64,000 nucleotides of DNA from Streptomyces cupreus (GCF_014257025.1 NZ_JACMSF010000008.1:1-64000), one strand, 5' to 3'; positions 8,098 through 16,741 are shown, counted from the first letter of the stretch. Notes: generated by a model not told the origin, from the sequence alone. Numbers and translations: made by a program.

Positions 8098-8625
8098 CTA
8101 TACGACGGTCTTGCAGAACACGCCGTGCCCCTGGTTATGGGCACGGCGGGCCAAGGTGCGGAACGAGACCACGGTGTCTTGGGCGTCGCTGAAATCGGCA
8201 AAGTCGACCTCGGGGACGTCGAACCACTGCAAGGCGAGCAGCGGCAGGTGCTCGTCTTCGATCGCGGCGAGCGTTGCCACCCAGTTGTCCGGCAGTTGAT
8301 GCAGCAGCATCCCGGTGTCCCAGGGAGACTCCTGGCCTGGCTCTTCTTCCCTGGGTGGCCAGGACCTCTCGTCGGGCCAGATCAGCACGGGTCCGACATC
8401 ACGGGGATCGAATGGGGCAGCGGCTGCGAAGGCCAGCAACTGCCCCAGCACGACGTGCGGATCGAGGCCCTTGCCATCGAACCAATCGGCAGCGTGATCA
8501 TCCAGGCTGGTACCGGAGTGCTGATGCCAGTCCCCGTTGGGGCCGACGGCCCAGTCGATTGCGACCGAGCCTGCCGGCGCCCGGAAGTAGTCGTGCAGTA
8601 TGCCCATGGCCTGCAGCGTATCCAT
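8098..8625 (-). CDS. Hypothetical protein (175 aa) inserted in the Tad locus
   Basis: The 175-residue product begins MDTLQAMGILHDYFRAPAGS and contains DWFDGKGLDPHVVLGQLLAF and LLALQWFDVPEVDFADFSD. It looks like a folded cytosolic protein (mixed acidic/hydrophobic, no signal peptide or membrane helix), but I recognise no family. It may be cotranscribed with the tiny ORF just upstream (8629-8745) and the gene downstream (7708-8043). Its orientation, against the tad genes, suggests insertion rather than a pilus role. Confidence 0.6.
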   Translation of the reverse strand: MDTLQAMGILHDYFRAPAGSVAIDWAVGPNGDWHQHSGTSLDDHAADWFDGKGLDPHVVLGQLLAFAAAAPFDPRDVGPVLIWPDERSWPPREEEPGQESPWDTGMLLHQLPDNWVATLAAIEDEHLPLLALQWFDVPEVDFADFSDAQDTVVSFRTLARRAHNQGHGVFCKTVV

Positions 8626-8628
8626 CGC

Positions 8629-8745
8629 TCATCCCTCGACCGCGCTGCAGTTGAACTCCACCGTGCGTTCCTGGCCGAAGTCCTCGGCAACCGCCAGCCT
8701 CGGGGCCCGCGTCAATGCCCGATTCCGCACGGCCACCAGCGTCAT
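8629..8745 (-). CDS. Possible 38-residue ORF or gene fragment
   Basis: ATG 8743-8745 has GGAG five bases upstream, and the frame encodes MTLVAVRNRALTRAPRLAVA... ending VEFNCSAVEG. The stop lies three bases before the ATG of the next minus-strand gene. The composition is protein-like, but there is no recognised family. It could be the 3' part of a longer gene lost during rearrangement. Confidence 0.3.
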   Translation of the reverse strand: MTLVAVRNRALTRAPRLAVAEDFGQERTVEFNCSAVEG

Positions 8746-8815
8746 GACCGCTCCAGTTCGCCGCAACTGAACCAACGACTCTTGCGGCACGACGACCACT
8801 ACTGGAGGTGACACC

Positions 8816-9328
8816 GTGAGAACATCGCACCGACTCCCCACCCGCCTGGGCAACCTCGCCAGTGACCAAAGGGGCCAGGTCACCCCGTTCGTCGTCATCC
8901 TCGCGGTCGCCGTCGTGATGTTCGCCGGCCTCGTTGTGGACGGCGGCCTGGCACTGGCTGCCAAGGTCCGCGCCATCGGGGAAGCCCAGGAAGCCGGTCG
9001 CGCCGGCGCCCAGGCCCTGGACCTGGCCGCGTACCGCGACTCCGGCACCGTACGCCTCGTCCCCGACGGGGCACGCACGCTGGCCCAGAACTACCTCGCC
9101 TCCACCAGCGACTCCGGCACCGTCACCGTTATCGACGACACGGTCACGGTGACCGTCACCGCCCGCCAGCACACCCAACTCCTCGGTCTGCTCGGCCTTG
9201 ACTCCCTGACCGTGATCGGCAGCGGCTCCGCCCATCCCGCCCGGGGCATCACCGCCGAAGACCGTGAGTTCGCGAATTCCGAAGGGGTGTCTGGTGCGAA
9301 CCCGAGGGTGGTGGGCTCTGGTGGGTGA
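8816..9328 (+). CDS. TadG-like minor pilin 3
   Basis: The 170-residue product starts at GTG 8816 behind a strong GGAGGTG. It contains DQRGQVTPFVVILAVAVVMFAGLVVDGGLALAAK, the typical TadG N-terminal membrane segment, followed by an Ala-rich helix (AIGEAQEAGRAGAQALDLAAY) and a beta-rich outside region (TVTVIDDTVTVTVTA). The natural end seems to be near SAHPARGITAEDR; the terminal REFANSEGVSGANPRVVGSGG is from repeat copy 3. It is separated from the other pilus genes by the minus-strand island. Confidence 0.75.
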   Translation: MRTSHRLPTRLGNLASDQRGQVTPFVVILAVAVVMFAGLVVDGGLALAAKVRAIGEAQEAGRAGAQALDLAAYRDSGTVRLVPDGARTLAQNYLASTSDSGTVTVIDDTVTVTVTARQHTQLLGLLGLDSLTVIGSGSAHPARGITAEDREFANSEGVSGANPRVVGSGG

Positions 9329-9390
9329 GCGCTGGCCCTGGGGTTCGCGGACCGATGGGCCGGCTGGAGTGGGGCGCGGGTGCGGGGGCG
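9265..9390 (+). repeat. Degenerate about 120-bp repeat, copy 3
   Basis: It begins GTGAGTTCGCGAATTCCGAA, nearly identical to copy 1 over its first 20 bases. It includes the GAACC block (9298), a run of GTGGG, the stop of minor pilin 3 (9326-9328) and a later GGGGTTCGCGGACC block. It abuts the integrase remnant that begins at 9393 on the other strand. Confidence 0.55.
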
Positions 9391-9392
9391 GT

Positions 9393-9503
9393 CTACGGGA
9401 GTTGGGGTGGTTGGTGCTGGAGGTGGGCGATCGCCGGGTGGTCCAGGGTGTGGGTGTAGCGCTGGGCCCCTTCGACGCTGAGGCCGAACAGGTCGCACAG
9501 GAC
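9393..9503 (-). pseudogene. C-terminal remnant of a tyrosine recombinase/integrase
   Basis: On the minus strand, about 36 codons ending at a TAG (9393-9395) read CDLFGLSVEGAQRYTHTLDHP and then a short tail. This closely resembles the extreme C-terminus of a group of Streptomyces site-specific integrases (DLFGLS...A.RY...DHP). Nothing upstream on that strand belongs to an integrase; it joins Tad-regulator sequence at about 9503. I infer a leftover of a mobile element whose other parts were deleted. Confidence 0.45.
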
Positions 9504-10200
9504 CAGCCCGGCATCAACCTGCCCACCGGAGCGTTCGTCGGCATCGGCCTCGCCGCCCTGCTCACCGCCGCCCTGCTCACCGTGCGACGCCGCCGCCGCG
9601 TGCGCTACCGCCCCGGCAGCGGCGAACGCGACGACCTGACCATCGCCCCCGGCATACACGCCCTACGCCGTGCCTACGACGACGCCACCCGCAGCGACGG
9701 ACCTGAGGACCCCGACAGCGACCACCCGCAAACAGAAGCCCGCCAAGCCCGTCCAGAGGCCCTTCAGCCGACTGACGAAGACAGCGACGCGCCCACATCC
9801 CCATCGACAGACGGACGGGTCATCGGCGTCAAGGACGGCCAATCTCTCGCCTGGCACCTGGCCCGCGCTCAGGGACTCGGTCTCGTCGGCCCAGGAGCCC
9901 TCGGCGCCATCCGCGCCCTGCTGGTCGCCTTGCTCGGTGAACCCCGCCAACCCACCACCGCCCCCACCGAGATCCTCATTCCGGCCTCCGACGCCCGGAT
10001 GCTGATCGGCGAGCGCGCCGGCCACCTGACCCGGCTGCGCATCGTCGATGACATCGACGCAGCGCTGGATGCCATGGAGACGGAACTCCTCACCCGCGCC
10101 CGGACCCACACCGACCCTGACACGGCACCGGACGCCGACGACCCGCACCACGGCGACCTGGTGCTCGTCGCCACCTCCGCCCCGCACGCCGACCGCCGTC
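9504..10200 (+). pseudogene. Middle fragment of a Tad-associated BTAD/LysM-type regulator
   Basis: In frame, the sequence begins PGINLPTGAFVGIGLAALLTAAL (membrane helix) and RRRRRVRYRPGSG, then IHALRRAYDDATRS and later ILIPASDARMLIGERAG and HHGDLVLVATSAPHADRRL. This is the central part of the very large membrane-anchored transcriptional regulators found at the end of Streptomyces Tad loci. Those carry N-terminal membrane helices and LysM domains and a C-terminal bacterial transcriptional activation domain. Both ends are absent here. The frame runs without a stop into DNA methyltransferase sequence at about 10200, so the surviving ORF (from 9264 or an internal start, to 10703) is a chimera. 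Confidence 0.6.
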
Positions 10201-10703
10201 TCGACGCCATCCGCGAGCCCCTGGTCCGTCCCGAGGCGCTGGCCGAAGGCATCGTCATCGGCGGCTCCCGCAAGGGCCGCCGTGCGGGCATCGATGTGAC
10301 CGCACGGCGACGCGGTCAAAGTGTCTACGGAGTCGCCAAGTACACGGAGAGCACAGCCTTCTTAGCTCACCCACCGGGGGAGGGGTTGCGGCCCACCGGG
10401 TTTCGGCACACCTCTGGCCACGCCAAGGGCCGGAACCCCGGCGATGTCTGGTCGATGTCCCCCCGGCCGCTGCGCGCCGCTCACTTCGCGGCATTCCCCA
10501 TTGATCTGCCCTTGCGCTGCATTGGCGCCGGCTGTCCGCCCCGTGGCACCGTGCTCGATCCGTTCAGTGGCGCAGCCACGACCGCTCTTGCGGCTCGCCA
10601 ACTGGAACGCCGGTACATCGGTATCGACCTGCGCCGCGACTTTCACGACATCGGATTGGACCGGCTTGGCCTGCCTCGGCCGCGAGGTGAGGAGACGGCG
10701 TGA
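10200..10703 (+). pseudogene. C-terminal half of a beta-class DNA methyltransferase, fused to regulator fragment
   Basis: From about LDAIREPLVRPEALAEG onward the frame matches the C-terminal half of an N4-cytosine/N6-adenine DNA methyltransferase. It shows KGRNPGDVWSMSPRPLR, HFAAFPIDLPLRCI, the cofactor motif VLDPFSGAATTALAA and YIGIDL. Beta-class enzymes carry the catalytic (S/D)PPY motif in the N-terminal half, which is missing. The stop overlaps the GTG of the following methyltransferase N-terminus (GTGA), the arrangement of a tandem methyltransferase pair. It cannot be an active enzyme by itself. Confidence 0.7.
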
Positions 10704-11164
10704 GCGCACCCAGCGGGGCGAAGCACCACTCGTACGAGCTCTTGACCGGAGACGCCTCAGAAGTCCTGCGAACGCTTCCTGCCGCCTCCGTTGATTGCGT
10801 GGTCACGTCTCCGCCGTACTGGCGGATGCGGGACTACGCCACGGGCCGCTGGAACGGTGGCAAAGCCGACTGCCTCCACGCCGCAGACGCCCCTGCCCAT
10901 CCGACGCCGCGCGTGTGCGCACGCTGCGGAGCATCCTGGACAGACGCCCAGCACGGTCTTGAACCCACACCGACTGCCTACGTCGAGCACCTGCGACAGG
11001 TCTTCTACGAGCTGCGACGGCTGCTGTCGCCGACCGGCACGCTCTGGCTGAACCTCGGCGACAACTACTCCACCAACAGCGACGGGTACCGGTGCGCCCA
11101 GCCGCTGCGTTATCGAGAGTCAGAGGTCGATCGCTATATCGAATCCCCTCCGCGCGCCGCCTGA
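10700..11164 (+). pseudogene. N-terminal half of a second DNA methyltransferase
   Basis: The 154-residue ORF from GTG 10700 contains YELLTGDASEVLRTLPAASVD, the catalytic motif TSPPYWRMRDY (about residue 36), a Cys pair (CARCGASW) and LSPTGTLWLNLGDNYS. These identify the N-terminal half of a beta-class DNA methyltransferase. After NSDGYRCAQP (about 11100) the similarity ends and 20 unrelated residues lead to a stop. The cofactor-binding FxGxG half is missing. With the preceding C-terminal half it marks two different, oppositely truncated genes, not one permuted enzyme, because both contain non-overlapping ends joined at a GTGA overlap. Confidence 0.65.
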
Positions 11165-11197
11165 GGCCCACCAAGATCCCATCAGGAGGAGAGTGCG

Positions 11198-12502
11198 TTG
11201 GCGAACGAGGAAGTTTACGACCGCTGGCACAAGGCACGCCCGGAGGACGGAGAACCAGAATGCCCGGAACACCCAGGCTTGGTCCCGAGTGCTGACCACG
11301 GATGCGAGAAACGTTGGCAGGCGCGCTGGAGGGACAGGAACGGCCGTCAGAGGTCCAAGAACTTTCCAAAAAACCGGAAGACGGCTGCCAAGTCCTATCA
11401 GCGTAGCCAGCGTGCGGCAGTGGAGGAGGGACGGGATCCACTGCCCCACCGCGGCCACCGGGACAAGGGGATACCGACTATCGAACAGTACGTGGAGACT
11501 TTCCTGTCGCGGCACGAGGGCCGCCCCGGCACCATTGATGCCTACTCGTCCCGTCTGAGGGTTCAGGTCATCCCGGTCTTGGGCCAACGCTTGGTCGGCG
11601 ATGTGAAGCGTGGGGAGTATCGCGACTTCTTCGCTGCACTCAAGAAGAACGGAATGCCCGACACCACTCGGAACGCGGTGAAGCAGGCGCTGTCGGTCAT
11701 GCTCTCCATGGCGGTGGAGGACGGATACCTGGAAGGCAACCCCGTTGCCGGTATCCGTCTTCCGCAGGGAAGCTGCCGAAGCACGCGGTTGACGTGGCAG
11801 TACGTGGTTGCCTTGGCGGAGGAGATTTACCCCAGGTATGAGCTGCTCGTCTGGTACGGAGCACTCCAGGCACTGCGCCCCATGGAAGCAGTCGCTGTGC
11901 GGCGTGAGGACATGGAAGCGGTACCTGGCTGGCAAGCGGTGGTGGAGCAGAGACGGCTTGGGGAGCCAGCGCCTTTGAAAACGGCTGCCAGCAAGGCGTC
12001 GATTCCGGTTGGCTCCTTCCTCTGGGGCAAGTACGAAGATCACATGACGCGCTGGCGGGCTCCTCTGACAGAGGCAGCGCTGCGTAAGCGCGAGCGACGT
12101 GGCTCGCCGCCCATCCCCACCGAATACGCTCACTTGGTCACCGTGACCAAGCTCTGGAAGCCGGTGGGCAGCACGTTGAACTATGCCTTCAACCGCGCGA
12201 AGGAGAAGGTCAGGGCGCGGGGGATCGCGATCCCCGAGGACGCTACGTTCAGGGACCTGCGGCACTTCGTCGACGCGGTGCTCATATCCTCGGGGGTGGA
12301 GCCACGCAAGGTCCAGGCCCGCATGCGGCACGCTCACCTGTCCGAGACGCTCGACACCTACGGCTACCTGGTCTGGCAGGTGGACTGGGAGAACGCTCCG
12401 GCGTCGTTCGAGGAGCTGTACGGCATCCCGGCGCCGCCTGGACTGCCGGAGGCCGCCCTGGTGCCACGCGCCGAGCGACCGCGGAGCACCGGAAAATCCT
12501 GA
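11198..12502 (+). CDS. Tyrosine-family site-specific integrase
   Basis: The 434-residue integrase starts at TTG 11198 behind AGGAGG. It has an N-terminal Arm-type segment (ADHGCEKRWQARWRDRNGRQRSK), a SAM-like core-binding domain (PTIEQYVETFLSRHEGRPGTI) and a catalytic domain. Visible catalytic positions are Arg in LQALRPMEAVAV, the box RDLRHFVDAVLISSG, Arg-His in RMRHAHLSETL and the Tyr nucleophile in LDTYGYL. It is therefore probably active on its own att sites. It directly follows the truncated methyltransferases, and the 244 bases after it precede hen1, the likely outer edge of the element. Confidence 0.85.
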   Translation: MANEEVYDRWHKARPEDGEPECPEHPGLVPSADHGCEKRWQARWRDRNGRQRSKNFPKNRKTAAKSYQRSQRAAVEEGRDPLPHRGHRDKGIPTIEQYVETFLSRHEGRPGTIDAYSSRLRVQVIPVLGQRLVGDVKRGEYRDFFAALKKNGMPDTTRNAVKQALSVMLSMAVEDGYLEGNPVAGIRLPQGSCRSTRLTWQYVVALAEEIYPRYELLVWYGALQALRPMEAVAVRREDMEAVPGWQAVVEQRRLGEPAPLKTAASKASIPVGSFLWGKYEDHMTRWRAPLTEAALRKRERRGSPPIPTEYAHLVTVTKLWKPVGSTLNYAFNRAKEKVRARGIAIPEDATFRDLRHFVDAVLISSGVEPRKVQARMRHAHLSETLDTYGYLVWQVDWENAPASFEELYGIPAPPGLPEAALVPRAERPRSTGKS

Positions 12503-12746
12503 GTGCGCAGCGGGGGATTCGCTGTAGTTTGGGCGGGCGCGCCGACGAAGAGGTGCTCCCGTGGCCGGCTGACCGTAGCGCAGTTTCGCTACAGGGTTAG
12601 GAAGGGGTCAGGAGCCGTGACCATTGAGGCGCGATCATCATTTGCCATGCTCCATCAGAGGTCTGCGAGTGTGCACCCGTTGTGCACCGCAGTACAGGGC
12701 ACGGCGAGTATCCGCAGTTCAGAACCCATTTCGAGGTTTCCTCACG
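12503..12746. other. Gap between integrase and hen1; possible element edge
   Basis: No gene or tRNA is visible. A hairpin GTAGCG-CAGTTT-CGCTAC lies at about 12567-12584, and CTGTAG upstream near 12530 is partly complementary to CTACAG. Integrases usually lie beside their attachment site, so an att remnant may be here, but I found no matching direct repeat elsewhere in the window. Confidence 0.3.
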
Positions 12747-14207
12747 ATGTTCCTGACGATCACCACCACCGGCACCCCGGAACGCCCCGCCACCGACCTC
12801 GGCTTCCTGCTGCACAAGCATCCCGAGAAGGCGCAGGCGTTCTCCACGTCCTACGGCACGGCCCACGTCCTCTATCCCGAGGCGGACGCCGAGCGCTGCA
12901 CGGCGGCGCTGCTGCTGGAGGTCGACGCGGTGTCACTTGTCAGGCGCGGCAAGGGCAAGGGCCGCGGCGGCGCCGCCGACGCGGCGCTCGCGCAGTACGT
13001 CAACGACCGCCCCTACGCGGCCTCGTCGCTGCTCGCGGTGGCACTGAGCGCCGTGTTCTCCAGCGCGATGCGGGGCGTGTGCAACGCCCGCCCGGAGCGC
13101 GCCGCCGAGCCGCTGCCCCTGCGCATCGAGGTGCCCGCGCTGCCCGCCCGCGGCGGCCCGGATCTCGTACGGCGCTTGTTCGAGCCGCTCGGCTGGGCGG
13201 TGACCGTCGAACCGGTGGCCCTCGACGAGCAGTTCCCCGAGTGGGGCGATTCGCGCTACGTCCGGCTCGTCCTGGAGTCCGAGGCGCTCACCCTCGCCGA
13301 GGCACTGCGCCACCTGTACGTCCTGCTGCCCGTCCTGGACGACGCCAAGCACTACTGGGTCGCCCCCGACGAGGTCGACAAGCTGCTGCGCGCCGGTGAG
13401 GGCTGGCTTCCGGACCACCCCGAGCAGAAGCTGATCACCAGCCGCTATCTCTCCCGCCGCTGGTCGCTGACCCGCCAGGCCATGGAGCGGCTTGAGCTGG
13501 TGCGGCTCGCCGAGGCCGACGACAGCGAGGTCGAGGACATCGACAACGCCGTCGAGGCCGAGGCGGAGGAAGAGGAGCGCCCCACCCCGCTCGCCGTACA
13601 GCGCCGGGACGCGATCCTCGCCGCGCTGCGGGAGTCCGGTGCCGCCCGGGTCCTCGACCTCGGCTGCGGCCAGGGCCAGTTGGTGCAGGCGCTGCTCAAG
13701 GACGTGCGCTTCACCGAGATCGTCGGCACCGACGTCTCGATGCGGGCGCTCACCATCGCCTCCCGCCGGCTCAAGCTGGACCGCATGGGCGAGCGGCAGG
13801 CGTCCCGGGTCAAGCTCTTCCAGGGCTCGCTCGCCTACACCGACAACCGCCTCAAGGGCTACGACGCCGCCGTGCTCAGCGAGGTCATCGAGCACCTCGA
13901 CCTGCCCCGGCTGCCCGCCCTGGAGTACGCGGTGTTCGGCGCCGCCCGCCCCCGCACGGTCCTGGTGACCACCCCGAACGTCGAGTACAACGTCCGCTGG
14001 GAGTCCCTCCCGGCCGGACACGTCCGGCACGGCGACCACCGCTTCGAGTGGACCCGCGAGGAGTTCCGTACCTGGGCGGCGAAGGTCGCCGAACGGCACG
14101 GGTACGGCGTGGAGTTCGTCCCCGTCGGACCCGACGACCCCGAGGTCGGGCCGCCCACCCAGATGGCCGTGTTCAAGCGTGACGACAAGGAGGAGAAGGC
14201 CGCATGA
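12747..14207 (+). CDS. hen1: Hen1-type 3'-terminal RNA ribose 2'-O-methyltransferase
   Basis: The 486-residue product has a bacterial Hen1 N-terminal domain (MFLTITTTGTPERPATDLGF, LLHKHPEKAQ; residues 1-240) and a C-terminal SAM methyltransferase domain. It shows VLDLGCGQGQLV (about 302) and the metal-binding SEVIEHLDLPRL and HGDHRFEW. Bacterial Hen1 adds a 2'-O-methyl group to the 3' end of cleaved RNA before Pnkp reseals it, protecting repaired tRNAs from being cut again by ribotoxins. The stop overlaps the pnkp start in ATGA. The gene appears full length, with GAGG 11 bases before the ATG. Confidence 0.9.
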   Translation: MFLTITTTGTPERPATDLGFLLHKHPEKAQAFSTSYGTAHVLYPEADAERCTAALLLEVDAVSLVRRGKGKGRGGAADAALAQYVNDRPYAASSLLAVALSAVFSSAMRGVCNARPERAAEPLPLRIEVPALPARGGPDLVRRLFEPLGWAVTVEPVALDEQFPEWGDSRYVRLVLESEALTLAEALRHLYVLLPVLDDAKHYWVAPDEVDKLLRAGEGWLPDHPEQKLITSRYLSRRWSLTRQAMERLELVRLAEADDSEVEDIDNAVEAEAEEEERPTPLAVQRRDAILAALRESGAARVLDLGCGQGQLVQALLKDVRFTEIVGTDVSMRALTIASRRLKLDRMGERQASRVKLFQGSLAYTDNRLKGYDAAVLSEVIEHLDLPRLPALEYAVFGAARPRTVLVTTPNVEYNVRWESLPAGHVRHGDHRFEWTREEFRTWAAKVAERHGYGVEFVPVGPDDPEVGPPTQMAVFKRDDKEEKAA

Positions 14208-16741
14208 CCGAGAACAAGGGGCGCACCCTGCCCGTCACCGACCTCTCCCTCGTGGTGCTCGTCGGCGCCTCCGGCTCCGGCAAGTCCACCTTCGCGCGCA
14301 AGCACTTCAAGCCCACCGAGGTGATCTCCTCCGACTTCTGCCGCGGCCTGGTCGCCGACGACGAGAACGACCAGAGCGCCTCCCGGGACGCCTTCGACGT
14401 TCTGCACTACATCGCGGGCAAGCGCCTCGCGGGGGGCCGTCGTACGGTCGTCGACGCCACCAGCGTCCAGCAGGACTCCCGGCGCCGGCTGATCGAGCTG
14501 GCGAGGAAGTACGACGTCCTGCCCATAGCCATCGTGCTGGACATGCCGGAGGAGGTGTGCGCCGAGCGCAACGCGGGCCGCACCGACCGCGCCGACATGC
14601 CCCGCCGGGTCATCCAGCGGCACATCCGCGAACTGCGCCGGTCCATCAGGCACTTGGAGCGCGAGGGCTTCCGCAAGGTGCACATCCTGCGCGGCGTGGA
14701 GGACGTCGAGAACGCCACCGTCGTCACCGAGAAGCGCTTCAACGACCTGACCCACCTCACCGGCCCGTTCGACATCATCGGCGACATCCACGGCTGCTCC
14801 GCCGAACTGGAGTCGCTGCTCGGCAAGCTGGGCTACCTCGACGGCGTCCACCCGGACGGCCGTACCGCCGTCTTCGTCGGCGACCTCGTCGACCGCGGCC
14901 CGGACAGCCCGGGTGTGCTGCGCCGGGTGATGTCGATGGTGAAGTCGGGCCACGCGCTGTGCGTGCCGGGCAACCACGAGAACAAGTACGGTCGCCACCT
15001 CAAGGGCCGCAAGGTCCAGCACACGCACGGCCTCGCCGAGACCATCGAGCAGATGGAGCACGAGAGCGAGGAGTTCCGCGCGGAGGTACGGGAGTTCATC
15101 GACGGACTGGTCAGCCACTACGTCCTCGACGGCGGCCGCCTTGTCGTCTGCCACGCCGGTCTGCCGGAGAAGTACCACGGCCGTACGTCGGGACGGGTCC
15201 GCTCGCACGCGCTGTACGGCGACACGACGGGGGAGACGGACGAGTTCGGGCTGCCGGTGCGCTACCCGTGGGCGGAGGACTACCGAGGCCGGGCGGCTGT
15301 GGTGTACGGCCACACCCCCGTCCCCGAGGCCACATGGCTCAACAACACCATCTGCCTGGACACCGGCGCCGTCTTCGGCGGCAAGCTGACCGCGCTGCGC
15401 TGGCCGGAGCGGGAGCTGGTCGACGTACCGGCGGAGCAGGTCTGGTACGAGCCGGCGAAGCCGCTGCGCACCGAGGCGCCCGGCGGACATGACGGACGTC
15501 CGCTGGACCTGGCGGACGTGCACGGGCGCCGCGTCGTGGAGACGCGGCACTCGGGACGCGTCGCGGTCCGCGAGGAGAACGCGGCGGCGGCCCTGGAGGT
15601 CATGAGCCGTTTCGCGGTGGACCCGCGGCTGCTGCCGTACCTTCCCCCGACCATGGCTCCGACGGCGACCTCGCAGGTGGAGGGCTATCTGGAGCACCCG
15701 GAGGAGGCGTTCGCGCAGTACCGGGAGGACGGGGTCGCGCGGGTCGTGTGCGAGGAGAAGCACATGGGTTCGCGGGCGGTCGCGCTGGTGTGCCGGGACG
15801 CGGTGGCCGCGCGACGGCGGTTCGGGGTCGACGGACCGACGGGCTCCCTCTACACCCGCACCGGCCGACCCTTCTTCGACGACGAGTCGGTGACGGAGGC
15901 GATCCTCGACCGCGTGCGCACGGCCGTCGGCGAGGCCGAGCTCTGGGACGAACTCGGCACGGACTGGCTGCTGTTGGACGCCGAGCTGATGCCGTGGTCG
16001 CTGAAGGCGTCCGGGCTGCTGCGCTCGCAGTACGCGGCCGTGGGCGCCGCCTCGGGGGCGGTGTTCCCGGGTGCGCTCACCGCGCTGGAGGGCGCCTCGG
16101 CGCGCGGAGTCGATGTGGCGGACCTGTTGGCGCGGCAGCGCGAACGGGCCTCGGACGCCTCGGCGTTCACCGAGGCCTACCGCCGCTACTGCTGGACCAC
16201 CGAGGGCCTGGACGGCGTCCGCCTGGCGCCGTTCCAGATCCTGGCGGTCCAGGGCCGCAGCCTCGCCGGCATTCCGCACGACGAACAGCTCGCCCTGATC
16301 GACCGGCTCGTCGAGCACGACGGCACCGGCCTGCTCCGGACGACCCGTCGCCTGTACGTCGACACCGCGGACCCGGAGTCGGTGCGGGCGGGCGTCGACT
16401 GGTGGCTGGAGATGACCGGGCGCGGCGGCGAGGGCATGGTCGTCAAGCCGGTCGGCGCGCTGGTGCGCAGCACGGAGGGCCGTCCGGTGCAGCCCGGGAT
16501 CAAGTGCCGCGGCCGCGAGTACCTGAGGATCATCTACGGCCCCGAGTACACGCGCCCGGACAACCTCACCCGGCTGCGCCGCCGCTACCTCAACCACAAG
16601 CGCTCGCTCGCGATCCGCGAGTACGCGCTCGGCCTGGAGGCACTGGACCGGCTGGCCGAGGGCGAGCCGCTGTGGCGGGTCCACGAGGCGGTGTTCGGCG
16701 TACTGGCCCTGGAGTCGGAGCCGGTCGACCCGAGGCTGTGA
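14204..16741 (+). CDS. pnkp: Polynucleotide kinase-phosphatase-ligase (Pnkp) of RNA repair
   Basis: The 845-residue protein has three modules. A 5' kinase carries P-loop VGASGSGKST (about 20-29). A binuclear metallophosphoesterase shows GDIHGCS (about 191), GDLVDRGPDS (about 226) and GNHENK (about 257). A C-terminal adenylyltransferase/ligase-like domain has the nucleotidyl lysine in EEKHMGSR (K519) and GEGMVVKP. Pnkp trims and phosphorylates broken RNA ends and, with Hen1, seals them. It is coupled to hen1 by a 4-base overlap. All catalytic motifs are present. Expression signals upstream of the pair are not obvious. Confidence 0.92.
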   Translation: MTENKGRTLPVTDLSLVVLVGASGSGKSTFARKHFKPTEVISSDFCRGLVADDENDQSASRDAFDVLHYIAGKRLAGGRRTVVDATSVQQDSRRRLIELARKYDVLPIAIVLDMPEEVCAERNAGRTDRADMPRRVIQRHIRELRRSIRHLEREGFRKVHILRGVEDVENATVVTEKRFNDLTHLTGPFDIIGDIHGCSAELESLLGKLGYLDGVHPDGRTAVFVGDLVDRGPDSPGVLRRVMSMVKSGHALCVPGNHENKYGRHLKGRKVQHTHGLAETIEQMEHESEEFRAEVREFIDGLVSHYVLDGGRLVVCHAGLPEKYHGRTSGRVRSHALYGDTTGETDEFGLPVRYPWAEDYRGRAAVVYGHTPVPEATWLNNTICLDTGAVFGGKLTALRWPERELVDVPAEQVWYEPAKPLRTEAPGGHDGRPLDLADVHGRRVVETRHSGRVAVREENAAAALEVMSRFAVDPRLLPYLPPTMAPTATSQVEGYLEHPEEAFAQYREDGVARVVCEEKHMGSRAVALVCRDAVAARRRFGVDGPTGSLYTRTGRPFFDDESVTEAILDRVRTAVGEAELWDELGTDWLLLDAELMPWSLKASGLLRSQYAAVGAASGAVFPGALTALEGASARGVDVADLLARQRERASDASAFTEAYRRYCWTTEGLDGVRLAPFQILAVQGRSLAGIPHDEQLALIDRLVEHDGTGLLRTTRRLYVDTADPESVRAGVDWWLEMTGRGGEGMVVKPVGALVRSTEGRPVQPGIKCRGREYLRIIYGPEYTRPDNLTRLRRRYLNHKRSLAIREYALGLEALDRLAEGEPLWRVHEAVFGVLALESEPVDPRL

